64,000 nucleotides of DNA from Stenotrophomonas sp. 704A1 (GCF_030549525.1 NZ_CP130831.1:521501-585500), one strand, 5' to 3'; shown: positions 8,403 through 16,963, counted from the first letter of the stretch. The notes: generated by a model not told the origin, from the letters alone. Program-made: numbers and translations.

Positions 8403-9212
8403 ATGCCCCGCCTGCCTTCGCTGTACATCTCGCATGGCTCGCCGATGACCGCACTGGATCCCGGCCAGGTCGGCGAGCGTCTGGCCGACCTGGGCCGCGC
8501 GCTGCCGCCGGCGCGGGCGATCGTCATCGCCTCGGCGCACTGGCTGGGACGGCAACCGCGTGTGGGTGCGCACCCGCAACCGCCCACGATCCATGACTTC
8601 GGTGGCTTTCCGCGCGAACTGTTCGAGCTGCAGTACCCGGCCAAGGGCGATCCGGCGCTGGCTGAAGATGTGGCCGGCCGCATCGCCGCCGCGGGCCTGC
8701 CGGTAGCGCTCGATCCGCAGCGCGGTCTCGACCACGGCGCGTGGGTACCGTTGCGGCTGCTGCGCCCGCAGGCCGATATCCCGGTGGTGCCGGTGTCGAT
8801 CCAGCCGATGCTGGGGCCGCGGCATCAGTTCGCGCTGGGGCGCGCGCTGGCGCCGCTGCGCGAACAGGGCGTGCTGCTGATCGGCTCGGGCAGCATCACC
8901 CACAACCTGCACGACTGGGGCAACTACGCACAGGGCAGGGAAGCACCGTACGTGCGCCCCTTCATCGACTGGGTGGAGCAGCGGCTGGCGGCAGATGACG
9001 CCGACGCGCTGTTCGACTACCGCCGCCAGGCGCCGTTCGCCGAACGTGCGCACCCCACCGACGAGCATCTGTTGCCGTTGTACTTCGCGATGGGCGCAGC
9101 GGGCGAGGCGGGCTTCGGTGCGCGGCGCATCGATGCCGGTATCGACGCCGGCTTCCTGGCGATGGACATCTATCGCTTCGACGGCGCCGCCGGCGCGCAC
9201 GGCGTGGGATGA
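8403..9212 (+). CDS. LigB-type extradiol ring-opening dioxygenase (YgiD/DODA family)
   Basis: 269 residues, class III extradiol (LigB) fold. Metal and catalytic histidines are visible: SHGSP (His11), SAHW (His46), GLDHGAW (His111) and HPTDEH (217-222). The closest well-known homologue type is E. coli YgiD, which can open L-DOPA at the 4,5 position; the native substrate is unknown. The start ATG follows CTGGAGAACCTC. It shares an operon with doxX, divergent from the LysR gene. The C-terminus is followed by a very GC-rich tail before the antiporter gene. Confidence 0.9.
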   Translation: MPRLPSLYISHGSPMTALDPGQVGERLADLGRALPPARAIVIASAHWLGRQPRVGAHPQPPTIHDFGGFPRELFELQYPAKGDPALAEDVAGRIAAAGLPVALDPQRGLDHGAWVPLRLLRPQADIPVVPVSIQPMLGPRHQFALGRALAPLREQGVLLIGSGSITHNLHDWGNYAQGREAPYVRPFIDWVEQRLAADDADALFDYRRQAPFAERAHPTDEHLLPLYFAMGAAGEAGFGARRIDAGIDAGFLAMDIYRFDGAAGAHGVG

Positions 9213-9419
9213 ACGCGTCGCGGCCGCCGCGGCCGGGCGTGGCCCAGCGGCGGCGCGGCCGGCGGCAGCCGCTGGCCGGGAACCCGGCGCGTTTGCTGTC
9301 GCTCGCCTGACGCGCATTCACATCGGCGGCCGCAGCGGTGGCGCGCTGTGATAAGTTTTTTTCCAGTCTCCGGCGCATCCCGGTTACACGGGCCCCACGC
9401 GCCGCTTCCTGGAAGAAGC

Positions 9420-11063
9420 ATGCACACCATCGAAGTCGTCCTGGCGATGCTGGTGGCCGTTGTTGCCAGCGGTTACCTGGTCCGCGTCCTGCCGTTCTCA
9501 TTGCCGTTGCCACTGGTGCAGATCGGCCTGGGCGCGGTGATCGCCGGTGTCTTCAATCGTGGCCACGCACTGGAACCGGAAGTGTTCTTCCTGCTGTTCC
9601 TGCCCCCGCTGCTGTTCCTCGATGGCTGGCGCATACCCAAGCAGGGCCTGTTCCGCGACAAGGGCGCGATCCTCGAACTGGCGTTTGGCCTGGTGGTGTT
9701 CACCGTGATCGGTGCCGGCCTGCTCATCCACTGGATGATTCCGGTGATGCCGCTGGCGGTGTGCTTCGCGCTGGCGGCGATCGTATCGCCGACCGATCCG
9801 GTCGCGGTCGGCGCGATCGCATCGAAGGCGCCGATCCCCAAGCGCCTGATGCATATCCTGGAAGGTGAGTCGCTGCTCAACGATGCGTCCGGCCTGGTCT
9901 GCTTCCGCTTTGCGGTGGCAGCGGTGATGACCGGCACCTTCTCGCTGGCCACTGCCTCGCTGACCTTCCTGTGGGTGGCGGTGGCCGGCCTGGCGGTCGG
10001 CGTGGCGGTCACCTTGGGTGTGTCCACCTTCCAGCGCTGGCTGTGGCGCCGTTTCGGCGAAGACCCCGGCGCGGCGATGCTGGTCAACCTGCTGATCCCC
10101 TTCGCGGCCTACCTGCTGGCCGAAGAAATCAACGCGTCCGGGATCCTGGCGGCAGTCGCCGCCGGCATCTCGATGAGCTACGTGGAAATGACCGGCCGCG
10201 TCTCCGGCAGCATGCGCGTGCAGCGTGCCGGGGTCTGGAACATGCTGCAGTTCAGCTTCAACGGCATCATGTTCGTGCTGCTGGGCGAGCAGCTGCCGGG
10301 CATCGTCGAACGTGCCACCACCACCATGAACGAGTCCGGCCACCAGAGCGCCTGGTGGCTGCTGGTGTACGTGCTGGTGATCAACGCCACGCTGATCGCG
10401 CTGCGCCTGTTGTGGGTGTGGCTGTCGCTGCGCTGGAACCTGCTGCGGGCCCGGCGCCGCGGGCTGGAGCACGGCGAGGCACCGAACTGGCGCATCGTGG
10501 TGGCCACCTCGGTGGCCGGCGTGCGCGGCGCGATCACGCTGGCGGGTGTGCTGACACTGCCGTTGTTCCTGCCGGACGGCAGCCCGTTCCCGGCGCGCGA
10601 CCTGGTGATCTTCCTGGCTGCGGCCGTCATCCTGTTCTCGCTGGTCGGCGCCAGCGTGGCCCTGCCACAGCTGCTGAAAGGCCTGCAGCTGCCGGCCGAT
10701 TCGGGCGAGCGCAAGGAAGAGGACCTGGCCCGCAAGCTGTCCTCGAAGGCGGCACTGGCCGGCGTGGAGCGCATGCGCCAGCAGCTGGTGCTGAACCAGA
10801 ACACCGAGAACGTGCAGCTGTACAACGACGCTGCCTCGCGGGTGAGCCTGCTGTACCAGCGCCACCTGGACCGCGACAACCCGGACGTGGACCCGGAGAA
10901 GGTCAACCGGATGGAGCTGGGCTATCGGCAGCTGCGCAGTGCCGGCCTCACCGCTGAACGCGAGGAACTGTTCCGGCTGACCCGGCGCGGGGTGATCTCC
11001 GATGAGATCTCGCGGCGCCTGATCCGCAACCTGGACCTGCTGGAATCGCGCAAGCGCGAATGA
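9420..11063 (+). CDS. Na+/H+ (monovalent cation:proton) antiporter, CPA1 family
   Basis: 547 residues: about 12 TM helices over residues 1-410, then a cytosolic tail of ~135 residues rich in charged residues and heptad-like leucines. The CPA1 ion-binding signature SPTDPVA lies around 127-133 and GESLLNDASG around 150, matching NhaP/NHE-type exchangers. It exchanges Na+ or K+ for protons across the inner membrane for pH and salt homeostasis. Start taken at MHTIEVVLAM behind GGAAGAAGC; an upstream in-frame ATG (9348) would add 24 residues that do not look like membrane protein. Confidence 0.9.
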   Translation: MHTIEVVLAMLVAVVASGYLVRVLPFSLPLPLVQIGLGAVIAGVFNRGHALEPEVFFLLFLPPLLFLDGWRIPKQGLFRDKGAILELAFGLVVFTVIGAGLLIHWMIPVMPLAVCFALAAIVSPTDPVAVGAIASKAPIPKRLMHILEGESLLNDASGLVCFRFAVAAVMTGTFSLATASLTFLWVAVAGLAVGVAVTLGVSTFQRWLWRRFGEDPGAAMLVNLLIPFAAYLLAEEINASGILAAVAAGISMSYVEMTGRVSGSMRVQRAGVWNMLQFSFNGIMFVLLGEQLPGIVERATTTMNESGHQSAWWLLVYVLVINATLIALRLLWVWLSLRWNLLRARRRGLEHGEAPNWRIVVATSVAGVRGAITLAGVLTLPLFLPDGSPFPARDLVIFLAAAVILFSLVGASVALPQLLKGLQLPADSGERKEEDLARKLSSKAALAGVERMRQQLVLNQNTENVQLYNDAASRVSLLYQRHLDRDNPDVDPEKVNRMELGYRQLRSAGLTAEREELFRLTRRGVISDEISRRLIRNLDLLESRKRE

Positions 11064-11072
11064 CCCTGACAT

Positions 11073-11155
11073 GTAGAGTCGAGCCATGCTCGACTGCTTC
11101 TGGCGCGGGGTCATGAACCCGGAACCGAAAGCAGTCGAGCATGGCTCGACTCTAC
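11073..11155. repeat. Inverted GTAG repeat pair of the GTAGAGTCGAGC type
   Basis: GTAGAGTCGAGCCATGCTCG from 11073 and the inverse ending ...GGCTCGACTCTAC at 11155, around a ~35-nt centre. It fills the gap between the convergent antiporter and DUF3297 genes and could terminate both. The stem sequence differs from the more common GCCGGGC subgroup. Confidence 0.75.
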
Positions 11156-11164
11156 AAGAGCCTG

Positions 11165-11413
11165 TTATTCCGGGTTCTGGTCCAGGAAGTACGCCTCGAC
11201 CTTGCCCTTGACCTTGATGGTCATCGGGTTGCCGCGACGGTCGCGGGCCTTGCCGGCCTGCACGCGGATCCAGCCTTCGCTGACCGAGTATTCCTCGACG
11301 TTGTCACGCTCGACGTCGTTGAAACGCACGCCAACGCCGCGCTCCAGGGCCTGCGCGTCATGGAACGGGCTGGCCGGGTTGATGGCCAGGTGGTCGGGAG
11401 GGGTATCGCTCAT
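11165..11413 (-). CDS. DUF3297 family protein
   Basis: 82 residues starting MSDTPPDHLAINPASPFHDA. The whole chain matches what I know of DUF3297: FNDVERDNVEEYSVSEGWIR, then RDRRGNPMTIKVKGKVEAYF. Small, acidic, cytosolic; function unknown. The ATG at 11413 is preferred over one nine codons upstream because it gives the conserved N-terminus. Confidence 0.87.
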   Translation of the reverse strand: MSDTPPDHLAINPASPFHDAQALERGVGVRFNDVERDNVEEYSVSEGWIRVQAGKARDRRGNPMTIKVKGKVEAYFLDQNPE

Positions 11414-11469
11414 CGCTTCATTCACAGTGACGGCCACCACGGCCGGCTTCAGCGGTACAGGATAAACCG

Positions 11470-11475
11470 TAGAAT
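11470..11475 (+). promoter_or_regulatory. Probable -10 element TAGAAT
   Basis: TAGAATGCCGACC lies 28 bp ahead of the DUF6630-like start codon. It belongs to a recurring TANAATG(G/C)...GSCC promoter pattern in this window (see findings). No convincing -35 box. Confidence 0.4.
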
Positions 11476-11502
11476 GCCGACCTGCCCCAAGGAGTGCCCG
11501 CC

Positions 11503-12045
11503 ATGCCCGACAACAGCGACTATTTCGACTTCGAGGAAGACGCCCACGATTTCGACGAGGACGACTTCGAGGCGCGGGTCTGGAACCTGCTGGTGCTGAT
11601 CAACCCTGGCGACGAGGAGCTGGCGCTGCAGCAGTTCAACCGCTGGCGCGAGCGCCTGGTCGAGGACGGCCAGCCGCTGGAGGCCGACAGCGACTGGCTG
11701 CCGGCGCTGTTCACCGCCATCGCCTGGCAGTCCGGTTTCGAGGTCGAGCGTGATGACCTGGAATCGCTGCAGTCAGCGGTGAACGAGCTGTCGGCGCGTT
11801 TCAACCTGCAGCCGGACTGGGGCGGTGACCTGGACGATGAGGATTTCGCTGCGGACCTGGACGGTGTGCAGCTGATGGGCACCGCCTTCGATCGCCTGCG
11901 CGAGCACAACTACACGCTGTGGAGCGTGGATGCCGGCAACGACGGCTTCAGCGGCTGGATGGCGCTGACCCGCGATGACGATGCGCTGCTAGCCCTGTGC
12001 TCGTTGCTGAACGTCGAAGTGCGGCTGGGCAGCGATCCGTTCTGA
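11503..12045 (+). CDS. Acidic DUF6630-like protein
   Basis: 180 residues, strongly acidic (N-terminus MPDNSDYFDFEEDAHDFDED). The core WNLLVLINPGDEELALQQFN followed by RWRERL and the ending LLNVEVRLGSDPF resemble the DUF6630 group seen in Xanthomonadaceae; the family assignment is from memory and moderate. No signal peptide or TM helix. Start at the ATG placed 8 bp behind AAGGAG. Function unknown. Confidence 0.75.
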   Translation: MPDNSDYFDFEEDAHDFDEDDFEARVWNLLVLINPGDEELALQQFNRWRERLVEDGQPLEADSDWLPALFTAIAWQSGFEVERDDLESLQSAVNELSARFNLQPDWGGDLDDEDFAADLDGVQLMGTAFDRLREHNYTLWSVDAGNDGFSGWMALTRDDDALLALCSLLNVEVRLGSDPF

Positions 12046-12054
12046 GATTGATCG

Positions 12055-12079
12055 GTAGCGCCGGGCCATGCCCGGCGGA
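12055..12079 (+). repeat. GTAG REP repeat (SMAG), single unit
   Basis: GTAGCGCCGGGCCATGCCCG followed by GCGGA, 10 bp after the DUF6630-like stop codon and before the convergent DUF4031 gene. Confidence 0.85.
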
Positions 12080-12091
12080 CACACGGCGAGC

Positions 12092-12367
12092 CTACGGCCG
12101 GTACTGCGCCCGTGCGTTGGCGATCACCGCCTTCACCAGTTCGCGGTCGGTATGCCGGGAAATGGCGCGTGCGCCCAGCGCGATGGCCTGCGCGCGCAGC
12201 TCTGCAGTGACGTCGTAGTGCGCGCCGCTGGCCTTGTTCTGGAAGGCCCGCGGGGGAATGCCGAGCTGCGCCGCCATCGCGTGCAGCTCGGCCAGGGTAT
12301 CGGCCATCAGGTGCGCCCAGCGCTGGCCGCGCCAGGGATGCACCGCGTCATCGACGTAGACCGACAC
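12092..12367 (-). CDS. DUF4031 domain protein
   Basis: 91 residues if started at GTG 12367, giving VSVYVDDAVHPWRGQRWAHL. This matches the usual start of DUF4031 (short proteins beginning M.VYVDD). Later features: HLMADTLAELHAMAAQLGIP, AHYDVT and a C-terminal ALGARAIS. The frame is open for another 42 low-complexity codons, but those overlap the upstream gene out of frame, so the short form is preferred. The start lies 13 bp downstream of the preceding stop, so the two genes are probably co-transcribed. Function unknown. Confidence 0.8.
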   Translation of the reverse strand: MSVYVDDAVHPWRGQRWAHLMADTLAELHAMAAQLGIPPRAFQNKASGAHYDVTAELRAQAIALGARAISRHTDRELVKAVIANARAQYRP

Positions 12368-12380
12368 CGCCGCGGCCGGA

Positions 12381-12890
12381 TCAGGCCTGCGGCTTGCCGT
12401 CGGCGTCGGTGGCCGTAGCGGCGTCGGCGTCGGCAGCGCCGTCGGCGTCTGCGGTTTCCGCGACGGCCTCGGCTTCCGCCGCTTCGCCGTCAACGGCGTC
12501 TTCGCCTTCCACCGTGGCGAACTCGGCGACCAGCGTGTCCAGATACGCCTCGGCGGTCTGGCCGGCTTCCGCGGCCAGGGTGTCGAGCAGCTTCTGCATC
12601 AGCTCGGAGTATTCCAGGGTGACCTTGCGGCCTTCGGCTTCCTGCACGTTGGACAGGTGCTTGAGCATGGCCAGCATCGGCACCGGGTTTTCGGCGTTGC
12701 CCATGGTCTGGCCGCCGATCGCCAGCAGCCACTCACGGCCCTGCAGGCCGATGGCGGCCACGACCTGGCCGTCCTCGTTGGTCAGCACGGCATGGTTCTG
12801 CACCTGCTGCTGGGCGTTCAGGCGCAGGAACGGGCGCTTGGCCTGCTGCTTCTTGCGCTTGTCGCGCTTGGCCTTGGAGTTCTGGGACAT
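12381..12890 (-). CDS. Conserved hypothetical protein with acidic Ala-rich tail
   Basis: 169 residues. A basic N-terminus (MSQNSKAKRDKRKKQQAKRP), a central compact region (~22-125: LRLNAQQQVQNHAVLTNEDG, EWLLAIGGQTMGN, PVPMLAMLKHLS) and an Ala/Asp/Glu low-complexity tail (~126-169). No TM segment. It looks like a Xanthomonadaceae-specific cytosolic protein; I know no function. A TACAAT-type -10 (12929-12924) precedes it, and directly upstream lies a tandem REP array. Confidence 0.75.
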   Translation of the reverse strand: MSQNSKAKRDKRKKQQAKRPFLRLNAQQQVQNHAVLTNEDGQVVAAIGLQGREWLLAIGGQTMGNAENPVPMLAMLKHLSNVQEAEGRKVTLEYSELMQKLLDTLAAEAGQTAEAYLDTLVAEFATVEGEDAVDGEAAEAEAVAETADADGAADADAATATDADGKPQA

Positions 12891-12923
12891 GGGGTGGGGT
12901 CACCTGGAAACGGAAAGACCGCC

Positions 12924-12929
12924 ATTGTA
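12924..12929 (-). promoter_or_regulatory. Probable -10 element TACAAT
   Basis: On the minus strand TACAATGGCGGTC is 34 bp upstream of the ATG at 12890. It shares the TANAATGG pattern found before several genes here. The upstream side is immediately the REP array, leaving no recognisable -35. Confidence 0.4.
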
Positions 12930-12948
12930 CTGGGTGACGCGCAGTGCG

Positions 12949-13193
12949 CTCGCCGGGCACGGCCCGGCGCTACCGGAATGCAATGCCCCGTGCTCGCCGG
13001 GCATGGCCCGGCGCTACCGGAATGCAATGCCCCGCGCTCGCCGGGCATGGCCCGGCGCTACCGGAATGCAATGCCCCGTGCTCGCCGGGCACGGCCCGGC
13101 GCTACCGGAATGCAGCGCCCCGTGCTCGCCGGGCATGGTCCGGCGCTACCGGAATGCAGCGCCCCAAGGTAGCGCCGGGCCATGCCCGGCGGA
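12949..13193. repeat. Tandem array of five 44-bp REP units plus one inverted REP
   Basis: Units start at 12949, 12993, 13037, 13081 and 13125, exactly 44 bp apart. Each begins CTCGCCGGGC(A/G)(T/C)GGCCCGGC, ends its palindrome with CTAC, and carries the same linker CGGAATGCA(A/G)(T/C)GCCCC. A sixth, oppositely oriented unit (13169-13193, GTAGCGCC...) abuts the motB stop codon. The array fills the gap between motB and the hypothetical gene; every unit is itself a stem, so it is not a CRISPR. Confidence 0.93.
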
Positions 13194-13199
13194 GACCGG

Positions 13200-14180
13200 T
13201 CAGGGGTCAGAGCTCTTTCCGGGGGAAAGGGCTCCGGCCCCGCTCGCGGCTTCACCCTGCGCCGCCCTTACATCCGGGTCCACGGTGGTCGCCGACAGTC
13301 CGACCTGCGGCCCGGCGCCGGCCAGCGCGGCCTCTTCTGCGGCCTGGGTCATCACCACGATGCTGATGCGGCGGTTGATCGGGTTCTGCGGGTCGGCGCG
13401 GTCGAACAGCACCGACGACGACAGGCCGACCACGCGGGTGATCTTGCTGTCTTCCAGGCCGCCATCGATCAGCGCGCGGCGCGCGGCATTGGCGCGGTCG
13501 GCACTCAGTTCCCAGTTGCCGTAGCCGCGTGCGGCCGTGTAGGCGGTAATGTCGGTGTGGCCGGTCAGGCTGATCCGGTTCGGCACATGGTTCAGGTATT
13601 CGGACAGCTCGTGCAGGATCTGCTGCGTGTACGGCTTCAGGGTCGCGCTGCCGAGGTCGAACATCGGCCGGTTCTGCTTGTCCACGATCTGGATGCGCAG
13701 GCCTTCCGGGGTCAGGTCCAGCAGCAGCTGGTCCTTGAACGGCTCCAGTGCCTGGCTGCGGCTGATCGCCTCCTGCAGTTCCTTCATCAGGGCTTCCAGC
13801 TGCTGCTTGTCGCGCTGCTGCTCGTCCACCGGTTGCGGGATCGCCTTCTGCTGGTTCTGGAAGGGATCGTTGCTGTTGCCGCGCGAGACATCGGTGGCAC
13901 CGCCGAGCTTGATCATCGAGGTGCTGGCACCACCGGGGCCGGCCATGCCCGGCGCCGGCGTGGCACTGGATCCGACCAGCGGGCTGGGGTTGCGGAAGTA
14001 CTCGGAAATGGCCGCGCGCTCAGGCTTGCTGGTGCTGGCCATCAGCCATAGCACCAGGAAGAAGGCCATCATCGCGGTCACGAAGTCGGCATAGGCAACC
14101 TTCCACGACCCGCCGTGGTGGGCGGCATGGCCGCCCTTCCTGACGCGGCGGACGATGACAGTGGGCTTGGTCTCGGCCAT
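13200..14180 (-). CDS. motB: Flagellar motor stator protein MotB
   Basis: 326 residues. A single N-terminal TM helix (~28-50, VAYADFVTAMMAFFLVLWLM) carries the proton-carrying Asp32; a plug/linker region and a C-terminal OmpA-like peptidoglycan-binding domain (~165-290, with LTGHTDITAY and the NRRISI end) follow. MotB anchors the MotA/MotB proton channel to the wall. The start lies 3 bp after the motA stop codon, so the pair is an operon. The last codon touches a REP repeat that follows the stop. Confidence 0.95.
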   Translation of the reverse strand: MAETKPTVIVRRVRKGGHAAHHGGSWKVAYADFVTAMMAFFLVLWLMASTSKPERAAISEYFRNPSPLVGSSATPAPGMAGPGGASTSMIKLGGATDVSRGNSNDPFQNQQKAIPQPVDEQQRDKQQLEALMKELQEAISRSQALEPFKDQLLLDLTPEGLRIQIVDKQNRPMFDLGSATLKPYTQQILHELSEYLNHVPNRISLTGHTDITAYTAARGYGNWELSADRANAARRALIDGGLEDSKITRVVGLSSSVLFDRADPQNPINRRISIVVMTQAAEEAALAGAGPQVGLSATTVDPDVRAAQGEAASGAGALSPGKSSDP

Positions 14181-14183
14181 GGC

Positions 14184-15038
14184 TTACTTGACCGTCTTCA
14201 GGTGCTGCTCGAAATCGGAGAACGCCGGGCGCACGTTCGACGGCAGCGTCTTGCGGGCGAATTCCAGCGCGATCTTCGGGTTGTAGCCACGCAGGCAGGC
14301 CAGCAGTGCGGTCTTCACCGACTCGTAGATGCGGCTGTCCTGTTCGGCGCGCGCTTCCATCGCCGCTGCCATCGGTCCGACGAAGCCATAGCCGAGCAGG
14401 ATGCCGAGGAAGGTACCGACCAGCGCGCCGGCGACGTGGCCACCGACCTCGACGATGTCGCCGCCGATCGAGCCCATGGTGATGACGATGCCCAGCACCG
14501 CCGCGACGATGCCGAAACCGGGCAGGCCGTCGGCCACCTTGGTCAGCACCTGCGAGGGGGCCATCGCTTCGGCGTGGTGCTTTTCCAGCTCCAGCTCCAG
14601 CAGCGGTTCCAGTTCGTGCGGCTCGATGTTGCTGCCGATCATCAGGCGCAGGCAGTCGGTGATGAAGTCGACCAGGTGGTGGTCGGCCTGCACCTTGGGA
14701 TAGTTGGCGAACAGCGCGCTTTCGGCCGGGCGCTCGACGTGGTCTTCCAGGGCCATGAAGCCCTCGCGGCGCGCCTTGTTGAGCAGTTCGTAGAGCAGGC
14801 TGAGGACATCGATGTAGTCCTGCTGCTTGTAGCGCGGGCCCTTGAACACGCCGACCATGGCCTGCAGGGTCTGCTTGACCGTCTTGGCCGGGGTGCCGAC
14901 CAGGAACGCGCCCAGGGCGGCGCCACCAATGATGACCAGTTCGTAGGGCTGCCACAGCGCGCCCAGGCGGCCGTGTGCGCCGAGGTAGCCGCCCAGCACG
15001 CTGATGATGACGACCAGGAATCCAACGATGATGAGCAT
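14184..15038 (-). CDS. motA: Flagellar motor stator protein MotA
   Basis: 284 residues, normal for MotA. It begins MLIIVGFLVVIISVLGGYLG (TM1), with TM2 just after (PYELVIIGGAALGAFLVG), a large cytoplasmic loop with charged residues that contact the rotor, and TM3-4 (~170-225, LPGFGIVAAVLGIVITMGSI). The start at 15038 gives TM1 directly at the N-terminus; the frame is open 50 codons further upstream, but those are basic and non-hydrophobic. Proton-driven torque generator together with motB downstream. Confidence 0.95.
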   Translation of the reverse strand: MLIIVGFLVVIISVLGGYLGAHGRLGALWQPYELVIIGGAALGAFLVGTPAKTVKQTLQAMVGVFKGPRYKQQDYIDVLSLLYELLNKARREGFMALEDHVERPAESALFANYPKVQADHHLVDFITDCLRLMIGSNIEPHELEPLLELELEKHHAEAMAPSQVLTKVADGLPGFGIVAAVLGIVITMGSIGGDIVEVGGHVAGALVGTFLGILLGYGFVGPMAAAMEARAEQDSRIYESVKTALLACLRGYNPKIALEFARKTLPSNVRPAFSDFEQHLKTVK

Positions 15039-15129
15039 GGCGCGACGCAAGGAGGGGGGATATCCCCTTGTCGGCCCGGCACCGGGATTTCTGAAGAGCG
15101 GATTGTGTGAAGTCGGTCGGCGGGGGTGT

Positions 15130-15597
15130 TCAGTCCGCCGTGCCGGTCTCGGCGCCGCCGCGCTGCAGCGGATTGGGCCACGGCTCACCCTGGCCGGTGA
15201 AGGAAAGTGAGACGGAATTCAGGCAGTGGCGCTCGAAGGTGGGCGGCGGGCCGTCCGGGAACACGTGGCCCAGGTGGCTGCCACAGCGGGCGCAGGTGAT
15301 CTCGGTACGGACCATGCCGTGGCTGGTGTCGCGGATCTCGCGCACGTGGGCCGGGTCGTAGGGCGCGAAGAAGCTGGGCCAGCCGGTGCCGGAATCGAAC
15401 TTGGTGCTGGAGCGGAACAGCGGCAGCGCGCACAGGCGGCAGCAGTAGACGCCTTCGCGCTTGTTGTCGAGGAACACCCCGCAGAACGGTGCTTCGGTGC
15501 CGTGCTGCAGCAGCACGCGACGCTCTTCGGCGCTGAGGCCGGCAACCAGCGCATCGGTCTGGGCGGCAGTGGGGGGCGTCAGATCGAAAGCGGTCAT
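15130..15597 (-). CDS. msrB: Peptide-methionine (R)-S-oxide reductase MsrB, cytoplasmic
   Basis: 155 residues, complete MsrB fold with no export signal. The zinc site is CRLC (53-56) and CARC (102-105); the catalytic Cys125 lies in [19 protein letters not shown] (70-77) is the substrate-pocket signature. It reduces methionine-R-sulfoxide in proteins with thioredoxin. A second, exported MsrB is encoded at 44594-45166 and belongs to a different lineage within the window (Tat signal, RYCMNGAALLF). Confidence 0.95.
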   Translation of the reverse strand: MTAFDLTPPTAAQTDALVAGLSAEERRVLLQHGTEAPFCGVFLDNKREGVYCCRLCALPLFRSSTKFDSGTGWPSFFAPYDPAHVREIRDTSHGMVRTEITCARCGSHLGHVFPDGPPPTFERHCLNSVSLSFTGQGEPWPNPLQRGGAETGTAD

Positions 15598-15734
15598 GCC
15601 GGCTCTCCGTGGGTGTGGCCTGGGATGCCGGCAGAGATGGGGGTGCCGGCGCCGGCTTGCAAGTGTGATGGCCGTTCATGGCCGGCACACAGCGGCAGGC
15701 GCATGGTGGGGACGATCCACGCCGGAGCGTGCCC

Positions 15735-16118
15735 ATGAAACCCCGTCTTGCCCTGCTGCTGTCCGCGCTGCTGCCCCTGGTTGCCCAGGCGCAGGTTGGC
15801 GCGCCGGACCCCACCGCGACCCGTGGCGGTACCCGCGTCGCGCCCACCACCACCCCGGCACCGCCGCCGGCGCGTTCCCAGCCCCAGCCACAGGCAGTGC
15901 CGTCGGTCCAGCCGGTGCAGCCCGCACAGCCGATCCGTTCCACCGGCCCGGCCCAGATCACCCCGACCCCGGCCGCGACGCTGCCCGACAAGGTCTATGA
16001 CCGTAATGGCCGCATCGTGCCCGGGGTGAAGCCGGTGGGGCCCAACCGCGTGTTCGATTCGCGTACCGGCCGCTATCACGACAGCGTGCCGACCGGCAAC
16101 GGGCAGCAGATCCGGTAG
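15735..16118 (+). CDS. Secreted Pro-rich hypothetical protein
   Basis: 127 residues. Classical signal peptide MKPRLALLLSALLPLVAQAQ (cleavage after AQA), then a Pro/Gln/Thr-rich low-complexity middle (~35-85) and a short folded-looking end (VYDRNGRIVPGVKPVGPNRV, FDSRTGRYHDS). Start at the ATG just before the signal peptide. Probably periplasmic or exported; no known function. Such a proline-rich spacer often spans the periplasm, which is speculation here. Confidence 0.72.
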   Translation: MKPRLALLLSALLPLVAQAQVGAPDPTATRGGTRVAPTTTPAPPPARSQPQPQAVPSVQPVQPAQPIRSTGPAQITPTPAATLPDKVYDRNGRIVPGVKPVGPNRVFDSRTGRYHDSVPTGNGQQIR

Positions 16119-16278
16119 CGCACTGCTGCCCACGTCCGGCGCCTGAACGTCCGAAAACCGCTACCGCCGTGCACGCTGCGCGTCACTGCTTTTTCGCCTG
16201 CGTTTAACCGCCGCCGGACCACCGTGGCGCTGCGTCGGCAACGGCTGGCGCCTGTCCTTCGTCTCCTGGATCACGCTC

Positions 16279-16434
16279 ATGAAGAACCCGCAGACCCGTC
16301 ATCCCGGCAAGGAAGCGCAGCACCGCGCGCCGCAGGAACCGCAGCGCCAGCAACAACAGCAGCAGCAACCGAACGACGCGGCGCAGAAGAAGGGGGCCCG
16401 GCAGGGCTCGATGAAGCAGCCGCAGCAGCGCTGA
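16279..16434 (+). CDS. Small basic Gln-rich protein (51 aa)
   Basis: An ATG at 16279 opens MKNPQTRHPGKEAQHRAPQE, then a run of seven Gln and KKGARQGSMKQPQQR before TGA. It has almost no hydrophobic residues, so it is likely disordered, perhaps nucleic-acid binding. Support is modest: a sensible open frame with a plausible upstream CCTGGA and its fit in a 360-bp gap between the Pro-rich protein gene and the Lrp regulator gene (convergent). It could be non-coding. Confidence 0.45.
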   Translation: MKNPQTRHPGKEAQHRAPQEPQRQQQQQQQPNDAAQKKGARQGSMKQPQQR

Positions 16435-16483
16435 CCGCAACACCAGCACGGCCAGAGCCCGCAGCGCGGGTGCTGGCCCGTGC

Positions 16484-16963
16484 TCAGTCAGGGATCGGCA
16501 ACGTCCAGGTCTCCTTGACCTCTTCCATCACGATGTAGCTCTTCGACTCGCGCACATGCGGCAGGGTCAGCAGGGTGCTGCCGAGCAGCTTGCGGTAGCT
16601 GGCCATTTCACTGATGCGGGCCTTGAGCAGGTAGTCGAAATCGCCCGACACCAGATGGCATTCCAGCACGTTGGGCAGCTTCAACGCCGCTCGCCGGAAC
16701 TCCTCGAAGATGTCGCCGGACTTGTAGGCCAGGCTGATCTCCACGAACACCAGCAGGCTGGCCTTCAACGCCGATGGGTCCAGGTGGGCGTGGTAGCCGG
16801 TGATCACCCCTTCGCGCTCGAGCCGGCGCACGCGCTCGGTGCACGGGGTGGTGGACAGGCCGACCCGTTCGCCCAGTTCGGTGAAGGAAATGCGGCCTTC
16901 ACCCTGCAGGATGCGCAGGATCCTGCGATCGATCTTGTCCAGTTCGCGGGGGCGGGTGGCCAT
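16484..16963 (-). CDS. Lrp/AsnC-family regulator of the dad operon
   Basis: 159 residues. N-terminal AsnC-type HTH (ELDKIDRRILRILQGEGRIS, then VGLSTTPCTERVRRLEREGV) and C-terminal RAM/effector domain (~75-150, with the VLECHLVSGDFDYLLKARI signature). The gene diverges from dadA-alr, the usual Lrp/DadR target, so it most likely activates them in response to alanine or leucine. ATG at 16963 gives the standard Lrp length; an upstream ATG would add 23 atypical residues. Confidence 0.9.
   Translation of the reverse strand: MATRPRELDKIDRRILRILQGEGRISFTELGERVGLSTTPCTERVRRLEREGVITGYHAHLDPSALKASLLVFVEISLAYKSGDIFEEFRRAALKLPNVLECHLVSGDFDYLLKARISEMASYRKLLGSTLLTLPHVRESKSYIVMEEVKETWTLPIPD

Noticed and set aside
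12949..13193. CRISPR array
   Set aside because: The units are 44-bp tandem repeats with no unique spacers, each a self-complementary REP; there are no cas genes.
12944..13366. Open frames through the REP array (for example 140 codons of MPRARRAWPGATG-type repeats)
   Set aside because: The periodic peptide is a by-product of the 44-bp repeat with no stop in some frames; no ribosome site.
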